The translations under genes were made by a program, and so were the position numbers. The notes beneath the pieces are model-generated. The model did no database searches. It saw nothing but the letters and a program-made list of their open reading frames with translations, and was not told the origin of the DNA. From positions 1,590,001-1,654,000 of the forward strand of contig WPIO01000044.1 in the NCBI GenBank assembly GCA_009760855.2: DNA of 64,000 nucleotides, read 5' to 3'. This document shows positions 28,741 through 40,155 of this stretch, one piece after another. Every line of letters begins with the position of its first letter. Position 1 is the stretch's first letter. The DNA is from Cristatella mucedo. Taxonomy: Eukaryota > Bryozoa > Phylactolaemata > Cristatellidae.

Positions 28741-29054
28741 CTGCAAGATGCTTATGTTATACCTCCTCTGATTGCGCTCTCAAAGAAATTAAAGTCTCCA
28801 AAGTTTGATAATAAATCTAATCTAACTTTTAAAAATCTTAAACCTGCACACCAAGTTAAACCAGGAGCAGTAAAGAAGTTAGCAGGATCAAGAATTGATG
28901 GTCTTGATCCTGCTAACTTCTTTACTGCTCCTGGTTTAACTTGGTGTGCAGGTTTAAGATTTTTAAAAGTTAGATTAGATTTATTATCAAACTTTGGAGA
29001 CTTTAATTTCTTTGAGAGCGCAATCAGAGGAGGTATAACACAAGCATCTTGCAG
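28741..29054. repeat. 152-bp inverted repeat at the LINE junction
   Basis: Arms 28741-28892 and 28903-29054 are reverse complements with one difference and a 10-bp spacer (AATTGATGGT). The left arm is the native polymerase segment; the right arm is an inverted copy lying at the 5' end of the LINE-A insertion. The single difference makes TAA in the native arm and CAA (Gln) in the copy. Confidence 0.95.
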
Positions 29055-30566
29055 ACCAGCTGAACTCGTATATCGAAACCTCACACCTTGCTAGTAAGTT
29101 CCAGTCTGGCTTTAGAGCTAATCGCTCCACAGAATCAGCATTGCTTCGGGTATACAACGACCTACTCAGGAACTCAGATATGGGTAGAGTGTCTCTTCCT
29201 GTTTTGCTCGATCTATCGGCAGCTTTTGATACCATCGATCACAAAGTACTTCTAGAGCGCCTCTCATCTCGCCTGGGACTCACTGGCACTGCTCTGCAGT
29301 GGTTCAGGTCCTATCTCAGTGGGAGACTCCAGAGTGTTGACGCGAATGGACAAAGATCATACGAAGTGCCTCTGAAATATGGAGTACCTCAGGGCTCTGT
29401 GCTAGGTCCGGTCCTTTTCACGGTTTATACTCTCCCTCTTGCTGATGTGATTGCCAAGCACAATCTAGGCTTTCACTTCAATGCGGATGACACTCAGTTG
29501 TACCTTTGCTTTGATCCCTCCCAGCCTTCGAGCACCTCAAATTCTCTAAACTCACTTGCTGCATGCATTGATGACATCCGCACATGGATGGCAGCAAATT
29601 TTCTAAAACTAAACGATGATAAAACTAACTTACTAGTTATGGGCAAATCCAGTGTGATTCAGAAATTGGAAAGGCTGACTCTCAAAATTGGCTCTGCCAG
29701 CATATCTCCAGTTGAATCAGCTCAAAATCTAGGTGTCATATTCCAAAGCGACCTCTCGTTAGACGACCACATCAATTCCACAGTCAAATCCGCCTATTTT
29801 CAGCTTCATAATATTGCTAAAATTAGGGCTTGTTTAGATAAGGATACCACGTCCAAGTTGGTCCATGCATTCGTGACATCCCGTCTCGACTTCTGCAACT
29901 CACTGCTTACTGGCCTACCAGCATGTGCGATCAGGCGATTGCAGCTGGTGCAAAACTCGGCAGCTAGGCTTGTCTGTCGTGAGCTTCGCAGTTGCCACAT
30001 TACTCCACTTCTCGCCGACCTGCACTGGTTACCAGTCAAGCAACGGATTGACTTCAAGGTTTTGTCGCTCACTTTTAGGTCTCTTCATTCTATGGCTCCA
30101 GCCTATCTTTCAGATATACTCCCCAATCAGGCCAAGCATCGTACCACCCGCTTTTCGGAATCCAACAGTCTAGAAATACCTTGTACAAACCTTAAATCCT
30201 TTGGAGACTATGCATTTAGCTCCTATGCTCCCAAAGCCTGGAACTCCCTCCCGACCTGCGTCAGAACATCCCCTGACCTGACCACATTTAAAAGAAACTT
30301 AAAAACACACCTATTTAGGACAGCATTTAGTGGGTCCCTTTGATTCGTCCTTGATGTGCTTATGCGTGCTGACACTGTGCATGCTGCCACTAACCACATT
30401 TGCATGCTGACCCTGTGCATGTCACCCCTAACCATATTATTCATTTTGTTTGTTTTTCAAGCATGATTTTACTTACTATTCTATTGCATATCACTTTGCA
30501 GCAAATGTAAAGCGCCTAGAAAGAGATTAAGTTCTGTGAGGGCGCTTTATCAAGTGCAATATTATT
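29055..30566 (+). mobile_element. LINE-A insertion in the polymerase gene, with long ORF2 part
   Basis: The longest LINE-A copy here, about 1.5 kb, 5' truncated. An open frame (29141-30343, 400 codons, open upstream too) encodes reverse transcriptase palm and thumb: [28 protein letters not shown], then FHFNADDTQLY in which the catalytic box is NADD rather than YADD (Asn codon at 29480-29482), ANFLKLNDDKTNLLVMG and the C-terminal AYLSDILPNQAKHRTTRFSE region. It ends with the 3' UTR, the AAGCGCC..GGGCGCTT hairpin and AATATTATT. The clade is CR1/L2/Jockey-like by motif style. The intact frame suggests a fairly young insertion. Confidence 0.93.
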
Positions 30567-32214
30567 GAGAGATGTCTAAAGTGTTGAAAAACATCCATTT
30601 TGAGATAAATATCACTATATTTTTCTAATGTATCTTCAGTTAGTGGGTCAATCTTCTTCATTAATTTCCACACTTCTTGTGCTCTTTCATAATCTTTTTC
30701 TCCAATGTTGCTGTCGTTTAATGTACTATAAAAACTTGTTATTGGAGGCAAACTTGTATCTTCTAACTTCGAGAAAGAATCAAGATATTCGTAAGGAAGA
30801 ACCCCCTTTGCAGATAACAATTCAAATTCTTTATCGCTAAGCATAGAGAACTCTCCCCTAGTATGTGTTAGAGGTTTCTTTGACTTAACAACATTATTAA
30901 CTAAATCTGACAATCCTTTATTCATCAACTGAAGTGAATCTCTTAAACTAAGAGCTCCGATTTCAATGTTTATATATTTTTCCATATTATTTGCAATTAC
31001 GCTTTTTTAAGTTTTTGACCGTGAAACTCTTGAACTAACAAATGTGAATCATATCCTTTTAGGTTATGTGTAAATACTGGAAGCTTAAACTTATCTGGAT
31101 TAATACTAACATTAAGATTGCACTCGTGATGTGCAGCACCTCGATATTTGCCAGTAAGATGGCAGTGATCTAGAACCTTATCATCTTTTAAATCTAAATT
31201 GCAAATATAACAGACAGTTGCTGAATTGTATTCTTTTTGCTCTTCACTAGTCATAGTCTTATAATCTTATTTCTTGTACTTAGGAAGAGTTTCTCGCAAC
31301 ACATTCTTTGTTGAATCTACTTCTTCTAATAGATTCTTTACTAACTCTCTTACATTATTTGGTCCCTTTAGTAACTTAAAACGTCTTCTTTCTCCTTTGT
31401 ATTCTATATTTGTATAGGCGCTTGAATATGGAATGTGTTTTTGAAAAGAACCTTTTGGAATGCTACTATCTTCCTTATCAGTCTTTCTTACATCACTAAG
31501 CAAACATTTAAAGTCTACATAAGCAACAAATGGACACCATAATGTTTTTGAATATTCCTTAAAGTAGCACTTTTCTCCTTCCTCGGGCATTTTTATTCTA
31601 GACCTGCCATCATTTCCCTTCTTACAGGCATCAATATGTTGTGCAAGTTTATCTTGAGAATAAAATCTGCAGATACATCTCTTACAAGTTAGTTGAGTGC
31701 CAAATCCCTTTGAGCTTCTGCAAAGTCCATTAAAATTCTTAATAATTACATAATGAGAGACTGTCTTTTCTTCACTGCTATATAAAAGAAGATCTAAGTG
31801 CTTCTCATTTTCCTCATCAACTATAAGAAGTGGGCTTAAATCTCTGCTGCAATACTCATAAACATTTATTGTATTGTCAAAAAGCTTTGCTAAAGTGGGT
31901 ATATCTGAAACAGTTAACGCTTGTGAATATCCAGGTCTTACATTAAACAAGTCTGTCAAAGTAGGAATATGATGATTATATTTTTCAAAAAGTATTTTAT
32001 TTAGATCTGCAATTGACTCTGGATGATTATCTCTAGGATGAAGAAATCTTAGTACGCACCACAATGCGCAACAGTTATCTGATTCATTCTTTATATTCAA
32101 GGTTGACCTCTTTTTCTCTAATCCTTTAGGCATAGGTAAATAACTCCCTCAAAAACGATGTCTAAAATGAGTAAACTTTGCATATAAAGCATTAATTGCA
32201 GACAAACATTAATT

Positions 32215-32254
32215 GCTGAGCCCTAGGCTCTATAACGTTCAAAACATTACTACT
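32215..32254 (-). repeat. Right terminal inverted repeat, 40 bp
   Basis: Perfect reverse complement of 7766-7805; ends CATTACTACT. The polymerase start lies about 80 bp inside it. Confidence 0.97.
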
Positions 32255-32260
32255 CAGGTT
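32255..32260. repeat. Target-site duplication CAGGTT, right
   Basis: Identical to 7760-7765. Confidence 0.95.
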
Positions 32261-32504
32261 CCGACAGTCTGGAAGCCAACAGCTTGGAACATATAAGCCA
32301 GGCTTTTGGATCAGCCTACCATTGGTATGTCGACGATCAAAATATTCGCTGCAACCTGCAATGTATGGTTAGTTTGGATAGATGAGCATACAACTAGAAA
32401 ATCCATGACTTTCACTTGCTTGCTTGTTCGTAAATCCTGCATCATAAGCTTCCGCCTCTGCCTTGAACAAGCAGCTCCCTCCCTCCTTCCCTAAATAAAT
32501 AATA

Positions 32505-32675
32505 AATCCTTGCTGATTAAGCAGCCTCTTTTTGTATAGCGACAGAAGAGCCTTTATGGCTATCACCACCGCTTGCAGTGGCGATAAAGAATCGCCCACC
32601 GCAGGAATCAGACCCACGACCTCGGGATTGAGGTCGTGAAAGCAACCGCCTTACCCAGTGTGCCATCCCTCCCTC
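32505..32675 (-). mobile_element. tRNA-derived SINE, family 2
   Basis: Reverse complement: tRNA-like head (GGCACACTGGGTAAGGCGG A-box region, GTCGTGGGTCTGATTCC B-box region), a body with CACTGCAAGCGGTGGTGATA, and a tail in AGGCTGCTTAATCAGC. Best preserved with the copy at 45985. Confidence 0.75.
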
Positions 32676-32691
32676 CCTCCTTTGCTCCCTT

Positions 32692-32868
<177 letters not shown>

Positions 32869-33087
32869 AATGTGGGGAGTATTTTGTATGTTGGGAGGAA
32901 GCTCTAGTGCCGTTTTCCAAGCACCATGAGGCAGCTCACTATGAAATGCACTCGCGGATAGCGTCCCTGTTCACGAGACTGTTTCGTGCTGGTCAGGTGC
33001 TTCCAAACTCCACAATAGCATAGTCGGACGGCACTAGTTACCAGTTTGCTGGAGTCTGAGAGTAGCTTTCCAGCATGCCTCTTCCTC

Positions 33088-33196
<109 letters not shown>

Positions 33197-36100
33197 GCTG
33201 CCCCGTGAAGCCTGCCACGCAGCTGCAAACGAGGCTGTCCAGAAGATAGCCTGGAAAGTCCTGTCGAAATCCTACTACTCTTGCGGTGGCAATTTCTTGC
33301 CACCGGCTTACCTGGCTTGCCTGTATGCAAGGCTTGCTAAAAATGGGGCCAGAGAAAGAAATGTGCCGATGCTCGTGTCTCGTTGGCTAGAGACCGAGCA
33401 GCTGGTACAAAGCAGGACCAGGGGTCCAAGGCTGCTTGACCAGGTCAGCATGCCTGCTCGAGCGATACCGAGCTAGCCCGACCATTATGGTGTGGCTAGC
33501 TCAGTCAGCCACACCTAAAGCCACAATGTCACTCAGCGGTTGGGCAGTCCACTGTCTGGGGGGGGGGGTAGTTGCTGAGCTCGAGGTCTGACCGGTTGCC
33601 TTGTCAGTGACAGAGCTTGGCCGAAGCTGCTAGCTGCTGCTGCTAGCTGCTGCTGCTTTCGTGACCCCTACTGCTGCCATGCATACCATACCTTGGTCTT
33701 CTAGGTTGGTGGGACAGGTAGCTGTGCCCTGTCGTTTTCTATATGTCTGAGCCTGCACGAACTTGAAGCAAGTTATGGATTTGTCCTTGATTGGCCCCCA
33801 GCTACCAACCGACAGCGTTCCACTCTTGTCGGCTCAAGCTCACAGACAGCTCACGGGGGGGGGGGGGCTCTGATGGTTGGAGGAGGCCTTAGTGGAGAAG
33901 GAACTTAAGCACGGCTTTTTATCTGCTGATTTCTGCAAGCCATTCCACTCTGGCTCTGTTCTAGTGACCGTTGCCCACCCACACAGTTTCTCATTATATC
34001 GTAGAACGTTAGCCTCTAAGATTAGAGGTCGTGCATTTTAATTCCAAAGCTATAAACTGGATGCATTTCTCTTGCTTTTGTATCTAGTAGAGTCGGTGTG
34101 ACCTGGCATGCTGCATAGCTGCCAGTTCATTCTAGCGCAACAAATTTTTTGAATCAACATTTGTGTTGCATCGCCTTGGCAGAGTAGGAAAAGTAAATAT
34201 TTATTTAACGAGCGCTTTTAGCTTCTGCTTAAGTGCCGTCAATTAAGGCGATGCCTTGACGTCAGTTGAAGTTCTGGGCTTTGGGAGTATAGCAACTGAA
34301 GGCAAAGTCTGCATATGCTTTGGTATTTTTTAGAGTCACTGCTCAACGACTTTATTCAGAAAAGCCGTTAGTGTAATGTGAAGCCTGCCGTGTAAGTATT
34401 GGAGATATACAGGCCAGAGCCAAAAAACGTACGGAACTAAAGGTTGGCAATGGAACATTAAGAGCAATACATACACTGCTTAATGGGTAGTTAGTGGAGG
34501 TTGGTGATTAGTGGTGTAATATTGCAGTTGTAATATTTGTTTCAGAAAAACCTAGCTGCACAACTGTTGCCAACTGCAAGCATCTCATGACATCTGAGGC
34601 AGGAACATTCGGTGCGAAAACTCTTTACGATCGTTGTTCTGGAAGCTTGATCAGCTACAGTATACACCAGTTTGATAAAGAGGGACATACTTGAAGGTCA
34701 TGATCCCCGGAAGCCTACCATGGACTGCTTTAAGCTGAGTCTGCAAATCTTAACTGAGCTGCTTGCTGCTTGCCTCTCTCGGGTTTCTTGAAGTTTTGGC
34801 CAATTACCTCTGCCTTCTCTTTCCATTCACGTGAATAGCGTCATTTTGTTATGCACCGCTGTGAGGGAACATGATGCAGCCGCCTGTGAGCACTGGGCAG
34901 AGACCCTAGGAGGACTCAGACTGCCTATGCAGCCTCAGACTCTCGAGTGGTGGAGGGACAAAAAATGGCTCTCGGCAGATGACTGGGCAGTGAGGCCCAA
35001 ATCCTTGCATCGGCAGCATCTGTGGATCATCCATTTACCACTAACTGCCTCCAACTGTCGGGAAGGTTGGGAACCAACAATGAATGGCTCGTCAGTGCAA
35101 AAACTATTGATGCATGGAACATGCCGATGGACTACAGAGGGGGAGAGGCGGGATAGATCCCTCGATGCCTGCAGCCGTCTGCAGTGTGTAGCGTGGGCTT
35201 GGCAGGCATGGTTCTGAATACCGGGCTCGGTGTTTGAGCCAGCAGTCTTGTTACTCGATCGCTCTACCCAGACCGACGACAGGTTGTGCAGAGTGCTGAC
35301 CTAGCCAGCTCCGGGTTTTTCATCGCAACCAGACTACTTTGAACACACTTTATCAGCCACTTCGCCTGAGGAGAGAGAGATCCAGAGCCGAAGAACGGAA
35401 GCATACCGGGAAAACCAAACAGAGACAGAGAGAGACAGAGACACAGAGACACAGAGAGACAGGGAGAGAGAGAGACAGAGAGACAGAGACAGAGAGGCAC
35501 AGAGAGACAGGGTGAGACAGACAGAGAGAAGATGCAGGCATCTTCGGCAGAGAAAAGAGCCATTTTCAGCACTCTCGTCAGAAAAAAAAGTTTGCAATCT
35601 CACTCATTCTTGACCGGGGAACAATTACAGACGGCTTGCTTCTTGGCACTTTGCTTTTTATGCTTTAGCAGCGAGTGCATCAGTGCCCACCACTAGCTTG
35701 TTAATTGATGCACACGAGAGCCACTTTTTTGGTTCCCCTTTCAACTGGAAGCTTTTTGAGCTCATGCGGCCAGGGAGAGACAGCTGTTGCTATGTCTCAT
35801 CAGCCACTAGTAGAGCCATGTCGGTGCCCGACCTGCTTGAGTGCAGCTGCTCACGTGCTGCCCCGCACGTGCATGCCAGATAGCAGCTGCACCAGGGCGA
35901 GCAGGTATCTAGTGGTTTATGAACAGTTATCTGAACTTATCTGTCAGCATGGACTACTCGCACAGAGAGCACGTGCCACGTGCTGATGAAAACTAGGTCA
36001 CCTTTGGTGACCCGACCGTGAGCTCGTGCTGGCCGTGAAGAACCGTGAAGAATCGTGAAGAACCATTGCCTAATCAGGTGACACATGCAGTCGACCAGTC

Positions 36101-37655
36101 GACCACTCGTCAGACCAGCAGCAGTGGCGGCTGCTCGGACGGCAGCTCTCTTTCATAATCCCGTGTGTGCCCGAACCGCCGCCAGGTAGTGCCGAACGGT
36201 GCCTACTGCTGCTGCTGCTGCTGCTGCGGCTGAATTGCTACGTCGTCGTCGGCTGCACTCTGCCTGCACCCTGCTTGCCAAGGGTCTGACCGGCGGCTGC
36301 TGCAGCCTCTGCACCGACAAGGGCTTTGATGGTCGGTGCCACAAGCTGTGTCAACTGTGCCTGCTTCTTGTGTGCTTCTTGGCAGCACCTCTTACCACGA
36401 CTCGTTCTCGAAAGGCGATGTGGTGATCCGTGCTGAGGCATTTTTGAGCTGGGAAAGCACTTGCAGCAGCGCCAAGCATGCCTAGCCGTGCGAGATGCAC
36501 TGCCAAGGTACACCCTAGAGTTAATTTTTCGAGCATTTCGCCGAGCAGCATTGCAACAAGTACGTGACGATGCACTACCTTTATCCCACACAGAGGCACA
36601 CAGTCGTTCCATTGTTCAGGCTTCCCATCGAGCTCTCGACAAGATCTAGGCAGCTGTGGCCGACGGATGGCCTGTCACTGGCACCTTTGTCAGAGAGCGG
36701 CTCAGGCGAGCAAGAAACCGACAGCCGCTGCTTGCTCCTGCTGTCCACCTACTCGAGGATACTTTAGCACAGTTAGCAGGTGCTTCTCGGCATGATAGAG
36801 CTTGAGTACGAAGCCAAGAGTGCCCGGGTTGAACTATACTGCCCCCAGGTGGGACAAAAATCCACTGAGCCGAAGGGCTCATCGGCCAAGCCATCGTCTA
36901 CTGTCGTAATCTGCTTAGCACTCTGAGCATCCAGCTTGATCGAGCAGTGTCCCTTGCGGCTGTCTCAGCTGCAGAGGCTGCATCATACCACAACTAGTGA
37001 CCACAACGACTGTGGCAGCATCTGTTTTGCCGGTAATCATGGTAATCAGAAATGCAAGGGGGGGGGCTGTTGTGGTGGCTGGCTCTCATTGCTGCTGCCG
37101 TGCTGCCATTGTCCGATCGACGAACTACTGTCAGTTGACATTGAGGTACACAAAAATGGGAGCCAAAGATCGCTCAAGCCGATGAGCACAGTGTCGGCGT
37201 CCTCTGCATGCTCGTGCCTGCTCAGCGGCTGCCTAAGCAGCTGAGTTTGGCTGTTTAGGCAGCTGCATAGCGACACCCATCGCTAGCCCTGCCCCGAGTG
37301 AGGCTGTTCCTGTGCACTCGTGAGGGGGGTGCAGGAGCTGCTCCAAGTATTTCTCGTGTCGGCATTGCCTAATTAGGCAGACAGCTGGCAGCCTTCGTAT
37401 GGAAAGCTGTGTGCTTGGCTGCATGTCAAGTCCACAGATGAGCTCTCCCCATCTCCTTCTTTGCTCTCCTTTGAAACCGCAGTCACTCGATATTGTTACT
37501 TCTATTCAGACCTGCAGCACTACCTACACTATGTCTGTTGCGGATTGTGTGCGCACATCCTAGCTGTTCTTTTTCTGTGCAATTTTGCCTTTGCTTTGCT
37601 TGAAAGCAACAACGACTTGTCTGTAGACGAGCATGTTTCCTCCATTTCCTAGTAG
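33197..37655. other. GC-rich stretch without an identified gene
   Basis: Markedly GC-richer than the Polinton, with several GCT clusters (33630, 36210), G-runs (33560, 33857, 37060) and many short frames. A plus frame around 36461-36900 keeps sense with one stop (RRAALQQVRDDALPL, then LLAPAVHLLEDTLAQLAGAS) and could be a relic of a coding sequence. A SINE-like segment with GGGCTCGGTGTTTGAGCC lies near 35222. Nothing more can be supported. Confidence 0.4.
35395..35530. repeat. GAGACA-rich microsatellite
   Basis: Imperfect purine repeat of GAGACA, GAGAGA and CACAGA units over about 135 bp. Confidence 0.9.
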
Positions 37656-37659
37656 GCCT

Positions 37660-38130
37660 GTTCTTTCAGGTAAAGACATTTGCCAAAATCAGAGCCTGCC
37701 TAGAATATAGGAGACCAACTACTTTATTGTGATTGTGACATGGATCGAAATTATTGCAATTCCATTCATTTAAGACTCCTGGCCTGCAACCTCTATCGCC
37801 TGCAACTAGTGCAAAATCCAGCAGCTTGTATGGTCGGCCGGCAATATTGTAGCTACTGCAGCAAAAATATATTTATATAATATATATATTTTTTTCAGTC
37901 TGAGCTTCACTGGAAATTAGGTGCCGAATTGATATGAGGATCCTCGTCCTAGCTTACATTCATAAATGCATAGCTTCATCCACTGGCACCAGCCTTCCTG
38001 TCCGACCTACTTGTTCCTCCAGCTGTGTGCCCTCGCACCAGGCTTTTCGTAGCTTTTCGTCTTCCTTGCCGGAACTCTCTTTCGTGCACAAACAATCTTC
38101 ACTTGTTAAGTCCTGAGGCTAAAGAATACC
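37660..38130 (+). mobile_element. LINE fragment, degenerate ORF2 C-terminal part
   Basis: Matches to the LINE-A thumb region (AAAATCAGAGCCTGCCTAGA) and to CTGCAACTAGTGCAAAATCC, with many indels and a TA-rich insertion near 37870. Confidence 0.55.
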
Positions 38131-38389
38131 GAAAACTCGGATAATTCATGCATTAGTGTACTCTGTGTAGTGGCATGCCCATGTGTCTGAGTGTGCTCGC
38201 CTGTGTTGCTCTCTTGTGCTCAGTCGTCCATGAAAGGCTGGCATCTGGGGTCAATGAAATAAATTATAGACATGACACTTTATTTATTTTAATGCAGTCA
38301 TGAAAAAGACTCGATTTAGGCTCCAGGCTATAATCTTGATCAGGTAATGGCAAATCCTTCAGTAGAAAGTGCTTTGACCATTGAGTTAT

Positions 38390-39230
38390 GTTCCATTTCA
38401 TTATCAATAGCAAATTTAATCGCCAAGCTCGATCTAGGCTTTTACTTGTATGTAGCAGACACAGCTGTACCCATGCATTGTTCTCTTCTGTGTGTATAAC
38501 TTCCTTAACTCCCTTGCAATATTTATTAATGACTGACACACTTGGGATGCAACAAAACTTTCTCAAATTAAATATTTCTCACACCAACTCTCCAGTTCTA
38601 CTGAGAAATTGAAGAGCTCAGCTCTCGAAATTGGCTGAGGCCAGCATATTTCCAGTAGGCTCTGCACACCATCTGGGCGTCCGTCCCAAAGCAGGTTTTA
38701 GAAGACCACTTCAGCTCCACCGTCATGTCAGCCTACTGATAGCTGTGTACACTAGACGACCACATCGGCTATGAAGTTCTCTACAAGTCCTACTTTTAGC
38801 TGCAAACTAATGCAGGTAAAGTGACCTCAGCCGATTTGGTCCATGCATTCTGAACATCCCGTCTAAACTTATGTAACTCATCTAGCAGATGTCCCTGCTC
38901 ATATAGTATAACGATTACAATTAGCACGAAATTTTCTGCTATGTTCGTTCATCTGTCGTGAGCGATGCAACTGCCACTTCACACAGTCCTGCATTGGCTG
39001 CTCACCAAGCCTATCGACATCAAACTTCTGTCACTCATTGGTATCTTCGTCACCTGGCTCCAGAAGGTCCAACAGCTTATCTTACCACGCCCTCCTCAGA
39101 CTCAAGCTGTTTAGTTAAGCCACTCACCTTGTTCAAATCCGTCGCTGACCTTGCCCTCTGTCGATTTGCTCCCAAAGCCCCAATCTTGCAGATCATTTCT
39201 TGCAGCCAATCTTGCCAATTTTTCACGGAT
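38390..39230 (+). mobile_element. LINE fragment, degenerate reverse transcriptase
   Basis: Ordered remnants matching LINE-A: AATCGCCAAGCTCGATCTAGG, a decayed catalytic box (TACTTGTATGTAGCAGACAC), CAAAACTTTCTCAAATTAAA, GACCACTTCAGCTCCACCGTC, TTGGTCCATGCATTC, CGATTTGCTCCCAAAGCCCC. Far older than the insertions in the Polinton. Confidence 0.65.
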
Positions 39231-40155
39231 TGTGGTATTGGCACCGACCATTGCTGTGGATTGCCGTGCATTGCTGACAGTTAACGAGCAAATCATCTCA
39301 AAAATGTCACGCATTCACTTTGGATCAACGGAATTTTATATGTAATGACTATTGGGCTTTGTGCTGTCCATTTCTCATCGATTTGTCGCGAGCTGGGGTA
39401 TTGGCCAGGGCCATTGCTGTTGATTGCCATTGATTGTTTGCGACGGTACATACGCGATTGGTTGAAAGGATGTTATTGCACTTAAAGCACAGTGCACTGT
39501 TACTAACTATTAGATAAATTTTATCTTGGCCCAGTCACTTTTCCGTGATTTTTCGATAGATCATAATGGATTTCCGTATTTGCCCAGGCTAATGCCGTCG
39601 GTTGCCATGGATTGCCCAAAATTAAACGGTCAGTCTTGGCTGAAATTATGTGGGCATGCAGTGGAATGTAACATGGAATAAGAACTGGAGCTTGGTGCAG
39701 CCGATTTCTCGTCGATTTGCCAAGGATTGTGCTATTGGTCCCTGCCACTGCTGTCAATTGCCGTGCTTTGTTGACAATTAACGTGCAAAATAGCTTGCAA
39801 GCTCTACGATTTCACTTTCAGCACAAAGAAATGTGAAATGTGATGACAATTGGCATTTCGTACAGCCAATTCAAGGTGGATTTGCCACGAATTGTAGTGG
39901 ATTGCTGCTTCCAGCCTAGAAGTTACCGTAGATCGCCATACATTGCCAGATATTGTAGGAGCGAAATTGCTTAAAATGATACGGCTGGCTTTGGCCGGTT
40001 TGCTTTTGTAACATACATTCAAAATTGGAGAATTGCGAAACCAATTACAAGGCACTATGCATCCGATTGCTGTAGATTGTGGTACTGGCACGGGCCATTG
40101 CAGTCGATTGGAGTGCATTGCTGCCGAACGGTCGAGGCAATTACAGTAAAGTTGT
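39200..40155 (+). repeat. Degenerate satellite, units of about 165-175 bp
   Basis: A recurring block, GATTTG or GATTGT then GTATTGG, CCATTGCTGT and GATTGCCGTGCATTGC, starts near 39215, 39375, 39540, 39705, 39873 and 40048. Units are strongly diverged. Continues after an interruption at 41591. Confidence 0.6.

Larger units (their letters stand above)
27140..32133 (-). pseudogene. POLB: Protein-primed family B DNA polymerase, interrupted
   Basis: Replicative polymerase of Polintons, read right to left. 32133-31267: N-terminal region with paired zinc ligands (LTCKRCICRF) and exonuclease-type VAYVDFKCLL, where the second acidic position is Lys not Glu. 31254-30997: an endonuclease-VII-like zinc segment (CYICNLD, DHCHLTGKYRGAAHHECN) and FTHNLKGYDSH. 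30985-30567: YEYLDS and DIYLKMDVFQHF. A LINE-A copy and an inverted duplication interrupt here. 28892-28520: DPANFFTAPG, GGIT, and motif A YVDANSLY (about 28640-28675). 28510-28235: the HYRNLQ and FSQSNWL region. A (CT)n tract at 28052-28129 follows. 27857-27195: motif C YTDTDS at 27780-27797. A shift near 27272 leads to a final SYAYGHYRI and CNTCN. There is a TAA where the duplicate arm has CAA. Inactive. Confidence 0.93.
7766..32254. mobile_element. Complete Maverick/Polinton-type virus-like element
   Basis: A 24.5-kb self-synthesising transposon or endogenised virus. The ends are fixed by a perfect 40-bp inverted repeat beginning AGTAGTAATG and a CAGGTT duplication. Inside are all hallmark Polinton genes: integrase, protein-primed family B polymerase, packaging ATPase, adenain-like protease, double-jelly-roll major capsid and minor capsid proteins. 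Composition is much more AT-rich than the flanks. Three LINE-A copies and microsatellite growth have added sequence, so the original was roughly 22 kb. The 40-bp repeat is short for this group, where hundreds of bases are usual. Confidence 0.97.

Noticed and set aside
28723-29094. Open frame across the inverted repeat in the polymerase
   Set aside because: It reads out of one arm and into the other; the palindrome makes both strands look coding, but only the minus-strand left arm is the real gene.
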